A stretch of 64,000 nt of DNA from Sneathiella sp. (GTDB lineage: Bacteria; Pseudomonadota; Alphaproteobacteria; Sneathiellales; Sneathiellaceae): positions 1-64,000 of the forward strand of contig NZ_JARGOQ010000003.1 in the NCBI RefSeq assembly GCF_029233945.1. The letters are read 5' to 3'. Of this stretch, positions 53,302 to 62,208 are shown one piece after another; positions within the stretch are counted from its first letter, which is position 1; each line of letters starts with the position of its first letter. A program made the translations under genes and the position numbers. The notes beneath the pieces are model-generated. The model saw nothing but the letters and a program-made list of their open reading frames with translations, was not told where the DNA came from and did not search any database.

Positions 53302-55280
53302 TGCCAGCCGTCATGCGCATTCTCGGTTGGAAGGCCCAGGGCCTCCGGTGTCCCGACCATGAAATCAGTTGCGCGGATTCAGATGGCCAGCCCTTTCCCG
53401 TATCTCTCATCCAGATGCCGAACGGCACCGGCAAGACGACAACGCTGGCATTGTTGCGGGCGGCCTTATCAGGTGCCGCCGCCGCTCCCGGTTGGGACCG
53501 GCATACGATAGCGGAGTTTCGAAAGAGAAACAGCGATGCGCCTGACGGGTCTTTTGAGGTACGTCTACTTCTTAACGACAGGCGCGCGACTATCGTTATG
53601 GAGTTCGATTTCGAGAATGGCCGTGTGGCTTACAAGACTACGCACGGACCAGGGCGACGCGACGGATTTCATCCGCCGTCTGATTTCAGGCGCTTCATGA
53701 ATGAGAATTTCGTCAATTTCTATGTCTTTGACGGTGAGTTGGCGCAGCACCTCCTCGACAGGGAATACACGGATGCTCAAGTCGTCGTGGAAAACCTGTT
53801 CCAGATGAACGCCTTTGATGCGATGGCGCGCAAAGTCGGTGAGTACTGGGACAGTAAAACGCAAAACGTCAGCGCGACCGAGGAACGCGGACTGGCCCGG
53901 CGGCAAAATCGCTTGACCACTCTCAGAAGTCATCTAGCCAAATGTAAGCGCGAACAGCAGCAGGTACAGGAAAAGCGAGCGGACATCTCTGCCCAGCTTC
54001 AGAAGAAGGAAGATGCCTATCAACAGGAAATCAAAAAGGAAGACGCACGCTTTCAGGCATTGAACGATGCGGAAACAAAGGTTGAGCGACTCAAGGGAAA
54101 GGTCCGCGAAGAGGCGCTGGACGTGCTTGACCGGATGCGTGATCCACATGCTCTTTCTTCCTCGTTTGCAACCTCCATGCTGGCCCTCAAGGACGGGCTC
54201 GACAGAGTAAAGCTGCCCGAAAGTGCAGCGCGGGAATTCTTTGAAGACCTGGCAAGTGAGACGGAATGCGTCTGCGGCAGACCGATTGATGCCGAAATCG
54301 CCGCGACGATCCGTACCCGCGCAGCTCGATATCTTGGCACCGAGGATGTTGCGCTCCTGAATTCCATGAAGACGTCAATAAAGGACGCCATTGGTGACGA
54401 ACCGGATGAAGGTGAGAAAGACCTGAACACGCGAATAGCAGGTCTGGGATCAGCCGTAGAAGAAGAGCACGAAGCCCGCAATGATAGGGACTCCCTGAGG
54501 CTTGAAGCCGAGCAAGCTGACCCCGCCGTCAAGAGCGCCCGGGATGACATCGAGAGTTTGCGGAGCCAGATCGAGAGTGTTGATGATGATCTGGAAAAGT
54601 TTGAGAGCAAGGATCAAACGCAAAACGACGAACGAACATACGGGATCGAAATTCTCGAAAAGCGGATAGATGACGCGGAAAGGAAGCTTGCGGAGATCAC
54701 ACATACGCTTACGGAGAAGGCCAGGCGTGACGCCCTGACGGTCATTATCAACAGTGCGCACAAGAAGGCCCGCGCCGGGATTACTTCGGAACTATGCGAC
54801 CAGGCCAACGCACGCATATCCGAGTTGATGCCCGACAACAACATTTCGATTGATCGGATCGAACAAAACCTGATCCTAGAAGGCCAGGAAGGCGGCAGTG
54901 TGGGCGAAACGCTTTCCATTGCATATGCGTTCCTCGCGACGCTATTTCATCGATCCGACCATCAACTTCCTTTCGTTGTAGATAGCCCGGCTGGCCCAAT
55001 CGATCTCGCCGTCCGCCCGAAAATCGGAGAGCTTATCCCTAATTTGACGGGCCAGTTCATCGCCTTCACGATTTCCTCGGAACGCGCCCGCTTCATCGCG
55101 CCGCTTAAGCGCGCCAGTAACACCGATATTCAGTTCATCACATTATTCCGCAAAGGCTCGGACGAGCTTCAACGGGCGGCCCATGAGAAAGGGAACGTTC
55201 TGGAGACGGGCGACGGGCTGAACGTTACGGGCGAAGACTTCTTCAATGCGTTTCAGCTCGAAGAAGAGGAGGCTGTCTGA
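53301..55280 (+). CDS. SMC/Rad50-like ATPase of the Dnd-linked operon
   Basis: 659 residues. Walker A QMPNGTGKTTTL (about 38-49), a Q-loop-like NFYVFDGELAQHLLDREY, and a long coiled coil split by a CxC hinge (ETECVCGRPIDAEIA), which recalls the Rad50/DndD zinc hook. The signature region GGSVGETLSIAYAFLAT and Walker B FVVDSPAGPIDLAVRPK complete the ATP site. It looks like a distant DndD relative and might form the restriction-side partner of the dnd complex. It overlaps its neighbours by one base on each side. Confidence 0.85.
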   Translation: MPAVMRILGWKAQGLRCPDHEISCADSDGQPFPVSLIQMPNGTGKTTTLALLRAALSGAAAAPGWDRHTIAEFRKRNSDAPDGSFEVRLLLNDRRATIVMEFDFENGRVAYKTTHGPGRRDGFHPPSDFRRFMNENFVNFYVFDGELAQHLLDREYTDAQVVVENLFQMNAFDAMARKVGEYWDSKTQNVSATEERGLARRQNRLTTLRSHLAKCKREQQQVQEKRADISAQLQKKEDAYQQEIKKEDARFQALNDAETKVERLKGKVREEALDVLDRMRDPHALSSSFATSMLALKDGLDRVKLPESAAREFFEDLASETECVCGRPIDAEIAATIRTRAARYLGTEDVALLNSMKTSIKDAIGDEPDEGEKDLNTRIAGLGSAVEEEHEARNDRDSLRLEAEQADPAVKSARDDIESLRSQIESVDDDLEKFESKDQTQNDERTYGIEILEKRIDDAERKLAEITHTLTEKARRDALTVIINSAHKKARAGITSELCDQANARISELMPDNNISIDRIEQNLILEGQEGGSVGETLSIAYAFLATLFHRSDHQLPFVVDSPAGPIDLAVRPKIGELIPNLTGQFIAFTISSERARFIAPLKRASNTDIQFITLFRKGSDELQRAAHEKGNVLETGDGLNVTGEDFFNAFQLEEEEAV

Positions 55281-55768
55281 TGCTACCGTTCCGGCTACGT
55301 TTGGATGCACGTCAGTGGTTCAAGGACCTCCGCGACCAGAGGGTGTTTAAGACGGATTTCGATGCGTTCTATTTCTGCTTCGTCGCGGGCGTGACAGTCA
55401 AACGCAAAGAAGCCGTCCCGCTGGATGAAACCGCCGAACTTGTGGCGTACTTTCCTGACAGGTACAGCTCGCGCGGCAAGTTGCTCGTCGGATTGTTCCT
55501 CAAATCGGAACTTGAGGTTCTTGGCGTGTCGATGGATGAACGCCGCGAAGTGCATTCGGCAATCGCGCATCTAGTCACTCCGGAAGCTCCTAATTTTTTG
55601 AGCGATGAAGGTGTCCGGGAGTTCAATAAATACGCGCATGGCGGGTACGAGCAACTTATCGAGTGGTTTGAAGACCGTCCCCGCTCGCTGGAAACATTCC
55701 TGCGCTCCTATAAGCGACGAGTAGACGCTGCACTGAACGGCGCAGATAGCGAATTGGCACATTCATGA
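55280..55768 (+). CDS. 162-residue unknown protein of the Dnd-linked operon
   Basis: No family recognised. The protein starts MLPFRLRLDARQWFKDLRDQ, has FDAFYFCFVAGVTVKRK and VHSAIAHLVTPEAPNFLSDE, and ends in a basic helix (LETFLRSYKRRVDAALNG). It is soluble and probably alpha/beta. Its start and stop overlap the ATPase (one base) and the DUF262 gene (four bases), so it is a fixed part of the operon and may be a subunit of the ATPase complex. Confidence 0.65.
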   Translation: MLPFRLRLDARQWFKDLRDQRVFKTDFDAFYFCFVAGVTVKRKEAVPLDETAELVAYFPDRYSSRGKLLVGLFLKSELEVLGVSMDERREVHSAIAHLVTPEAPNFLSDEGVREFNKYAHGGYEQLIEWFEDRPRSLETFLRSYKRRVDAALNGADSELAHS

Positions 55769-57603
55769 CAATCGAAACGGCTCATCAATCCATCACCGTA
55801 CTCTTCGAACAGAACCAGACATTCGAAGTGCCAAAATATCAGCGCGAGTATGCATGGGATGCTGATGCAATTGAGGACTTCGTGGAAGACCTCGGCAAAT
55901 GTGTGAGTGCAAGACATCAGGGAGAAAAGAGAAATCATTTTTTTGGTGGGATTGTGAGCGCCCGGTTGAACGTCCCCGGCTCAAGCCGCCCGAGTTACGA
56001 GGTAATCGACGGACAGCAAAGAATATCGTCCTTTGTTATGCTGGCCGCGGCCGTTGTGTTTTCGATGAAGGAGATATCGGCTGGTATTGAGGACGACGAG
56101 GAGTCTTCTGAAGAAGATGGGAAAGCACTCGGCTATCTACAGCAAACCATCGCCAAGATCGAATCCTTATATCTGACTCACCGCTATGCGGTGGGGCTTG
56201 AGTATAAAGTCGTTCCTAAGCTTACGCTTTCGAAGGCGGACAATACGTTTTTCCAGGCGATTCTGACAGGAGGCGATCCTGCGACCGAGCGCCCCTCTCA
56301 CGAGCGGATCAAATTTGCCTGGAAGCGTTTGAAAGCATTTCTGTCATCTGAACTCGAAGGCGAGAAGACTGCTTCGGGGCAGGCGACCAAGCTTCAATAC
56401 CTGATTGACCATGTGCTCGCCGAGGACTGCACGGTTATCTTCATGTGGTCCGACAATCGCTCAGAAGCCTACCGCATTTTCCAGGTGCTCAATGACCGGG
56501 GCGTGAGTCTAACAAATGGTGATCTGCTGAGGGCGAGGACCCTCGAACTGCTCGATCATGCGCCAGTCGCTGCCACCCAGAACGAGCTGGCCGAGCGCTG
56601 GGACAGCACACTGGCATATCCCCCTACGTCGATTGACGATTACCTGCTCTGGTACTTCGGATCTTATGAGGGCTACAGGCCCAAGCAATCCGATGTAACT
56701 GATAGTTTTATGGTGGTCCGTTTTGCCGAGTCATCGCTTTCAAAGCCGATAACTCAGACGCAGGCTGGTAAGGTTTTAGGTGAGGTAAAACGGCTTGACG
56801 ATGAATTTGCACTCTTGAACCAGCTCAACAACGGCGAGTGGCCCTACATTGATCAGGTCGGTGTCACGCAATGGGACGTAGAGCGATTAAACCTACTGGT
56901 CGGACATCTCAAACATACAAATGCGATGCCTCTGCTCATGGCTCTGCAGTTGCTCGAACCAAAGCGGTTTGCGGAAGCCGTGGCGTCATTGGAGCGGTTT
57001 GCGTTTCGGTACAAAACCATAGGCAACGCTCATATCAGCCCGGCGACCAAGTTATATCATGAGCACGCACTGATCATTCGGAAAGACCCGACCAGCTACA
57101 AAGTCGGAACGCTGCGGGCAGCACTAACAGAGCTGATTGAAAAGTATGCTTCGGGCAAACGCTTTTCAGCAGCCGTCAGTGAACTCACATACTCGATCCG
57201 TGGCGGTAATGGTCATATCAGATATCTGCTCATCACGATTGAAGACTACCTCCAATGGTACGATGAGGGTGCCAAAGGTGCTCCTGTATGCAAAGACAAG
57301 ACGCGGGTATTGGATATCGCTAACACGACCTTGGAGCATATTTATCCGCAAAAGCTCGATTCCAAGGATAGTGTTGCCGAACTGGAACCGGCCAAGCATT
57401 TTCTTGGAAATCTGACCATCCTCGGTCCGGACGATAATGATGCCGCTGGGAACAAAAATTTCGCCGAAAAGCGCATTGCTTTCGAAGAATCGAACCTTCG
57501 CATTAATCGCCAAATCGCGAAGAACAAGTCATGGGCGAAAGCGGATGTCGATAAGCGCACAACGCTGCTGGCGGAGATAGCTGAGAAGATTTTCGTGCCC
57601 TAA
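55765..57603 (+). CDS. DUF262/DUF1524 protein of the GmrSD/SspE type
   Basis: 612 residues. The N-terminal DUF262 domain has VPKYQREYAWDADAIEDFVE, HFFGGIV and EVIDGQQRISSFVMLAA, the ParB-like NTPase motifs. The C-terminal DUF1524 HNH nuclease has TLEHIYPQKL, FLGNLTILGPDDND and NKNFAEKRIAF. The family includes GmrSD, BrxU and SspE; SspE senses phosphorothioates and nicks invading DNA. Here the gene is translationally coupled to a Dnd operon rather than to SspABCD. Likely a phosphorothioate-stimulated nickase (inference). No intrinsic terminator is obvious after it. Confidence 0.88.
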   Translation: MTIETAHQSITVLFEQNQTFEVPKYQREYAWDADAIEDFVEDLGKCVSARHQGEKRNHFFGGIVSARLNVPGSSRPSYEVIDGQQRISSFVMLAAAVVFSMKEISAGIEDDEESSEEDGKALGYLQQTIAKIESLYLTHRYAVGLEYKVVPKLTLSKADNTFFQAILTGGDPATERPSHERIKFAWKRLKAFLSSELEGEKTASGQATKLQYLIDHVLAEDCTVIFMWSDNRSEAYRIFQVLNDRGVSLTNGDLLRARTLELLDHAPVAATQNELAERWDSTLAYPPTSIDDYLLWYFGSYEGYRPKQSDVTDSFMVVRFAESSLSKPITQTQAGKVLGEVKRLDDEFALLNQLNNGEWPYIDQVGVTQWDVERLNLLVGHLKHTNAMPLLMALQLLEPKRFAEAVASLERFAFRYKTIGNAHISPATKLYHEHALIIRKDPTSYKVGTLRAALTELIEKYASGKRFSAAVSELTYSIRGGNGHIRYLLITIEDYLQWYDEGAKGAPVCKDKTRVLDIANTTLEHIYPQKLDSKDSVAELEPAKHFLGNLTILGPDDNDAAGNKNFAEKRIAFEESNLRINRQIAKNKSWAKADVDKRTTLLAEIAEKIFVP

Positions 57604-57668
57604 CGCTATATCGTGGTAACGTTAGAGAAAAAGTGGTTGAGCCTATTTGATGCAGAATTTGCCGTCAT

Positions 57669-58322
57669 ATCACTAAAATTTCCTTCCGTTATTTCAAATA
57701 TTCACCCTAGATCATCCGCCTTGCGTTGATAATGTACGTCAGATTTCCTCTTTCACTTCGCAATGTCGAAGACCTTCTTCATGAGCGGGGCATTGATATC
57801 TGTCATGAAATAGCCCGTTATTGGCGGAACAAATTTGGCCTGATGTTTACTCGTGAAATCCGTAAGAAGCGGATTCATCCATCTCACAATTATTCAAATT
57901 GGAAATGGCATCTTGATGAGGCCTTCGTAAAGAATAATGGCGAAACACACTACCTGTAGCGTGCCGTTGACCATGAAGGAGAAGTTCTGGAAGCCTTTGT
58001 TTCCAAGCGACGCGATCGCAAAGCAGCAATGGTTTTCCTTAAGAAACTTATGAAATGGTATGGAAGACCGCACAAATTTGTCACAGATCGGTTGAAATCA
58101 TATCGTGCGGCTATGAAGACCATCGGAAATGCCGAGGTTTAAGAGATCGGCCGGTGGAAAATCAATCACTGTGAAAACTCCCATCTCTCGTTCCGGCGAG
58201 GAGAGCAGACAATGCTGACATCCAGGCACCTGCGAAGTATACGGAAATTTCTATCTATTCACGACACTGTCCAAAATCTCTTCAATCATGAATGCCGCAT
58301 TGGACAAGTGGCAGCAACATAG
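57669..58322 (+). pseudogene. IS6-family transposase remnant
   Basis: In one frame the translation follows an IS6-type transposase almost end to end: IIRLALIMYVRFPLSLRNVE, DLLHERGIDICHEIARYW, HLDEAFVKNNGETHYL, RAVDHEGEVLEAFVSKRRDR, VTDRLKSYRAAMKTIGNAEV, CENSHLSFRRGEQ and HDTVQNLFNHE. The DDE residues are still visible, but there are in-frame stops at 57708 (TAG), 57957 (TAG) and 58140 (TAA), and the start codon is ATC. No terminal inverted repeats were found by eye. It is a dead insertion just downstream of the Dnd operon. Confidence 0.85.
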
Positions 58323-58450
58323 TGCGGCATAAGAGTGGCTTATTTACGCCATTTTTGACATACATTGTCGAGGTCGCATTCGTCTGACAGCACACGCTAA
58401 AGCTAAACTCTTCTCGGGTTATTCATATCTCTTAAGAGCAGGTGCTATTT

Positions 58451-58837
58451 TCAGCCGCCGCCCTTCTTCTTCATGCCCTTACCGGAGCCTGAACCCATTC
58501 CAGACCCGGACTTCATACCCGAGCCCATCCCGGAACCGGACTTCATACCTGAACCCGTTCCTTTTTTCATGGGAGGGGTGTCCGGCAGGGTTATGCCTTG
58601 GTTTTTGGCGCGTTCCTGCATCTGGACATGATGTTCAGCGCGGATCTGTTCACGCTCCTGTTCCGTCTTGGCGCTTTTCATCCGCTGTTGATATTCCATG
58701 CGTTCCTGCTCCGTCATCATCTGACTGCCGTAAACAGGGTGCTGCTGTGCCTTCGACGACATGGCAAGAGGAGCCATCGTCCCAAGGACCAATGCAGAGG
58801 CAATCGCGAGGGAAGCGACAGTTTTATGTTGAATCAT
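58451..58837 (-). CDS. Secreted Gly/Ser/Met/Lys-repeat protein
   Basis: 128 residues with a signal peptide (TVASLAIASALVLGTMAPLA). A middle region of Gln/Glu/Met-rich helix (MTEQERMEYQQRMKSAKTEQ) is followed by a C-terminal low-complexity tail of GSGMKSGSGMGSG type repeats ending in KKKGGG. It is periplasmic or exported. The helical part resembles short periplasmic proteins found in metal-stress loci, but I cannot name a family. Confidence 0.7.
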   Translation of the reverse strand: MIQHKTVASLAIASALVLGTMAPLAMSSKAQQHPVYGSQMMTEQERMEYQQRMKSAKTEQEREQIRAEHHVQMQERAKNQGITLPDTPPMKKGTGSGMKSGSGMGSGMKSGSGMGSGSGKGMKKKGGG

Positions 58838-58876
58838 TTCACTCTCCTTAATATAAAATGCGCTAGCGTAGCACTG

Positions 58877-59020
58877 TCAGGCTTCTGTCACCTTGAATTC
58901 GTCTTTATCCAAGTCGACGAGGGCCAGATTAGCTCCATGCCGTGTTATTTCTTCCGCCATTTTCCGCCCCAGTCCTCGTGCAGAACCCGTTATGACAATC
59001 GTCTTGCCATCTAAATCCAT
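58877..59020 (-). pseudogene. Truncated short-chain dehydrogenase (N-terminal fragment)
   Basis: A 47-residue frame on the minus strand carries a clear SDR N-terminus: MDLDGKTIVITGSARGLGRK with the NAD(P)-binding TGxxxGxG motif, then MAEEITRHGANLALVDLDKD, and stops. The remaining 200 residues of a FabG-type enzyme are missing. It is a decayed fragment, consistent with rearrangement at this end of the island. Confidence 0.7.
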
Positions 59021-59184
59021 TATACTTCTCGTAAAGACTTGTCGTTACGTGATTTCGGGCTGTACCCGAGTGACCTTTTCGCATCCACACAAGTACTTTC
59101 ATATACAATCTTCGAAATGCCAGAAGCCGTAACTTGCTGACGATTGTGATGCTCATGCAGCGTATGGGAATTACTTCAGCAACC

Positions 59185-59568
59185 TCAGTCTTTCCTGTCT
59201 TGCTTCTGACCGTCTTCCGCTTCGCCTGGAGTCCCTTGTTGACCCAAGGCCTTTTGGCTGAGCTCGGCCATCTCAGTAATCTCGCGCTGATAATCTTCGA
59301 CCGTTTTTTTGAAGAAATCTGAGTAGGCGGCATTCAATTCCACCGGATTGGTGCAAGTCGTGAGTTGCTGCAGTAACGCGGCGTCTTTCTTGAACCGCTT
59401 CGTCAGAAAGGCCGTCCATTGCTGGTTCATCTCCAGCCAAACCGCAACGGGATTACCGCCGGACGCCGAGACTTCGTTCATTTTCGGCATAAAAGCATTC
59501 AACATCGCGGCCGGATCAAACCCGGAAGGTTGCGAGGAAATGCCAGCGTCTTGTGGTTTTTTGGGCAT
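59185..59568 (-). CDS. Phasin-family protein
   Basis: 127 residues, all helical, with phasin-like segments: MNEVSASGGNPVAVWLEMNQ, LTTCTNPVELNAAYSDFFKK and TVEDYQREITEMAELSQKAL. Phasins coat polyhydroxyalkanoate granules. The tail (GTPGEAEDGQKQDRKD) is disordered. No PHA synthase is in this window. Family call is good, partner genes are not visible. Confidence 0.75.
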   Translation of the reverse strand: MPKKPQDAGISSQPSGFDPAAMLNAFMPKMNEVSASGGNPVAVWLEMNQQWTAFLTKRFKKDAALLQQLTTCTNPVELNAAYSDFFKKTVEDYQREITEMAELSQKALGQQGTPGEAEDGQKQDRKD

Positions 59569-59958
59569 GACTAATTCCGCTCTCGTGCTAGTTCAGGATA
59601 AATTAACCATATTTTACGCCCCTTGGCTTAAACGGCATTGACTCAGATCAATCATTTACTCGAATGGGTGCTACATCGCTTTTGAACAGCAAAGCCGCAT
59701 TTTCCTTAGCTTGCTGCAAGAAAGACATTTCAGCCACCTAATCCTTTTCCTTGACGCTCTTCTGACACATCCGGTTTTTGTGGATTGTACTAAAATGACA
59801 AAGGCAATGTCGGCATTGCGCATTTTTTAGGAGCTCTTACTTGCAAATATGAGAAGATACCAATATGCCGTTAATAGTATACATCTGTAGGGAGCGGTCT
59901 GTATTCTCTCCGCACCGGGGGGCCGACATTTTTTAGCGAGAAAGGAGAGGCGGGACAA
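59569..59958. other. Intergenic region with an orphan terminator-like hairpin
   Basis: About 390 bases with no credible gene. At 59804-59819 GCAATG-TCGG-CATTGC forms a hairpin, followed by GCATTTTTT on the plus strand, as in an intrinsic terminator. No plus-strand gene ends close upstream, so it could end a small RNA or be a remnant. The strong AAAGGAGAGG ribosome site of the next gene lies at the right end. Confidence 0.4.
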
Positions 59959-60618
59959 ATGAGCGATGGCATTGACGGGACGGAAACTGGTGACGCTGTC
60001 GGAACATCTTCTGAGCGCCGCACTACATGGGATGAGCGCTACGCCGCGCCCGGCTTCTTGTTTGGAACCGCGCCAAGTACATTTCTCGTAGAACAGAAGA
60101 ATTATCTTGTCCCGGATACAACGGCTCTGACGGTTGCTGATGGTGAGGGGAGGAACTCCGTTTTTCTCGCTGAATGCGGTCTTAAGGTAACTGCCATGGA
60201 TGCCTCTGAGGTGGCCGTCGAGAAGGCGCGTGCCCTCGCAGACGCGCATGGTGTCTCTGTTGATTTTCATAAAGCTGACATTTTTGACTGGGACTGGTCT
60301 GCTACTACCTATGATTTTGTGGTTGGTATTTTCATCCAGTTTTTATCTCCGGATGATCGCAAGGCGGTTTTTGCTGGAATGAAGAGAGCGCTGAAGCCGG
60401 GTGGCGTCCTCCTGCTTCATGGTTACCAGCCTGCGCAAGTTGATTATGGTACCGGAGGGCCGCCCCACCGGGAAAACATGTACACCGAAGCCTACTTGCG
60501 CGAGGCGTTCGATGACATGGAGATTCTTCGTCTCGCATCCTATGACCGCGAAATTGCCGAAGGAACAGGACATGCCGGTATGTCTGCCCTCATTGATCTT
60601 GTCGCTCGCAAGCGTTAG
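59959..60618 (+). CDS. SAM-dependent methyltransferase (TehB/thiopurine-like)
   Basis: 219 residues of a class I Rossmann methyltransferase: TWDERYAAPGFLFGTAPSTF, motif I TVADGEGRNSVFLAECG, motif II VTAMDASEVAVEKARALADA, and RALKPGGVLLLHGYQPAQ near motif IV-V. TehB-type and thiopurine methyltransferases share this fold, so a small-molecule or metalloid substrate is likely. First gene of a short plus-strand pair with the DUF302 gene. Confidence 0.88.
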   Translation: MSDGIDGTETGDAVGTSSERRTTWDERYAAPGFLFGTAPSTFLVEQKNYLVPDTTALTVADGEGRNSVFLAECGLKVTAMDASEVAVEKARALADAHGVSVDFHKADIFDWDWSATTYDFVVGIFIQFLSPDDRKAVFAGMKRALKPGGVLLLHGYQPAQVDYGTGGPPHRENMYTEAYLREAFDDMEILRLASYDREIAEGTGHAGMSALIDLVARKR

Positions 60619-60742
60619 ATAATCCATGTGCGCGCTGCCCAGTGTTATCGGTGCCTTCACTGCCGGGGCCGCTGACTGACGCCGAAAGCAAGGACGAAGG
60701 CATGAGCAACTTTCTAAAGGACCTCAGAAGGAGGATAAACTT

Positions 60743-61132
60743 ATGACCTATTATTTTGCCAAAACGGTCTCCGGCAAGAACTTCGACGATGTGATCGTTC
60801 AGGTGACCGACGCTTTGAAGGACGCGGGCTTCGGTATCCTGACCGAGATCGATGTGCGGGCGACGATGAAGAAAAAGATCGGAGAGGATTTTCGGGATTA
60901 TTGCATTCTTGGAGCCTGCAACCCGCAGCTGGCGCATCAAGCGCTGCTGGCCGAGGATAAAATCGGTACGATGCTTCCATGTAATGTTATCGTCCAAGCC
61001 ACTGAAAATGGTGACATCGAAGTGGCTGCCGTCGATCCGGCGGCCTCGATGCAGGCGGTTGATAACCCTGAACTGGCACACATTGCTGAGACTGTTGGTG
61101 ACAAGCTCAAACAGGTTATCGACAGGCTCTGA
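60743..61132 (+). CDS. DUF302 domain protein
   Basis: 129 residues of DUF302: KTVSGKNFDDVIVQVTDALK, GFGILTEIDVRATMKKKIGE, YCILGACNPQLAHQALLAED and LPCNVIVQATENGDIEVAAV. The family forms an alpha/beta fold, often near stress or metal-resistance genes. AAGGAGG lies upstream of the ATG. Cytoplasmic, function unclear. Confidence 0.9.
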   Translation: MTYYFAKTVSGKNFDDVIVQVTDALKDAGFGILTEIDVRATMKKKIGEDFRDYCILGACNPQLAHQALLAEDKIGTMLPCNVIVQATENGDIEVAAVDPAASMQAVDNPELAHIAETVGDKLKQVIDRL

Positions 61133-61179
61133 CGGCGTGTCAGAATGAAGACGCGTCATAGAGCCTTATCCAGCTCAAA

Positions 61180-62208
61180 TTAACTTGTTTGCGTCTCATT
61201 GTCTAAGGCGCGCCCGAGAATACCCGTGGTATCAATAGATGACGATCCTGCTGAAGGCTTTTGTCTATCCACCCAACCAACGCGACTCTCGCGCAGGGTT
61301 TCCCCGTCACGATCAATGAAAATCGCACTTAACCCAAGTCTTTGCGCAAGATTTTTCCCATTCCGGGATCCGAGGATCATGAACGCTGTCGCCCAGGCAT
61401 CCGCGTCCATGCAATTTTCTGCCAGAACTGTCACGGAGGCTGGTGATCCCATTACCGGTCCGCCCCGCGCCGGGTCCATAGTATGGGAGAGGCGTTTGCC
61501 GCCAACATCGACCCAGTGTCGATAGTCACCCGAGGTTGCGACCGCGCAATCTTTCAATTCGAGAATGGAAAGCGCGGCGCGCGCCTCAAAATCTGGCCGC
61601 TCCAGCGCTATAGTCCAGGGTTTGCCGTCGGAGCGCAATCCGCGCGCGCGCATCTCTCCGTCGAGGCCCACCAGGGCTTTGGAGATGCCGAAACAATCCA
61701 ACGCCGCCATCATCCGATCTACAGCATAACCTTTGGCAATACCGGACAAGTCCAGCGTAATCGGGGTTTGTTTGCGAACATGGAGGGACTCGCGGTCAAG
61801 GTCCAGTATTTCATGCGCCATGGGGCGGGCATGGCCAAGGGCCGCCCGCATCGCACTCTCATTCGCCTCATGTGGTCCGAAACCCCATGCGGCGACGACA
61901 TCGCCTACTCCAATGTCGAACGCGCCGCTGGAGAGTCGCCCTATCTCCAGTGCGCGTGTCAGAACCTCCATCAGTTCTGCAGGTACCGGCACCAATGTGC
62001 CGACAGTGGCACGGTTAATCCGCATTAGATCGCTGTCGGCTTTCCATGTGGACATTTGACGGTCCACTACATCCACGCTTTCGACCAGCGCCGCATGGAT
62101 CGGATCGGGGTCGGTCACGGCGGGTGCATAAAATTGCGCCGACCAGCGGGTGCCCATCGTTGGGCCATTCAGTTTGTGGCATGTGAGATCAGTAGGTATC
62201 TTCAACAT
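61180..62208 (-). CDS. apbE: FAD:protein FMN transferase (ApbE)
   Basis: 342 residues: NGPTMGTRWSAQFYAP at the N-terminus, SSGAFDIGVGDVVAAWGFGP, LDLSGIAKGYAVDRMMAALD, and the metal/FAD region SHTMDPARGGPVM with NCMDADAWATAFMILG. It attaches FMN covalently to Thr or Ser of target flavoproteins. No signal peptide is obvious, so it may work in the cytoplasm. It overlaps the flavoprotein reductase gene by 20 bases, so the reductase or a partner may be its substrate (inference). Confidence 0.93.
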   Translation of the reverse strand: MLKIPTDLTCHKLNGPTMGTRWSAQFYAPAVTDPDPIHAALVESVDVVDRQMSTWKADSDLMRINRATVGTLVPVPAELMEVLTRALEIGRLSSGAFDIGVGDVVAAWGFGPHEANESAMRAALGHARPMAHEILDLDRESLHVRKQTPITLDLSGIAKGYAVDRMMAALDCFGISKALVGLDGEMRARGLRSDGKPWTIALERPDFEARAALSILELKDCAVATSGDYRHWVDVGGKRLSHTMDPARGGPVMGSPASVTVLAENCMDADAWATAFMILGSRNGKNLAQRLGLSAIFIDRDGETLRESRVGWVDRQKPSAGSSSIDTTGILGRALDNETQTS

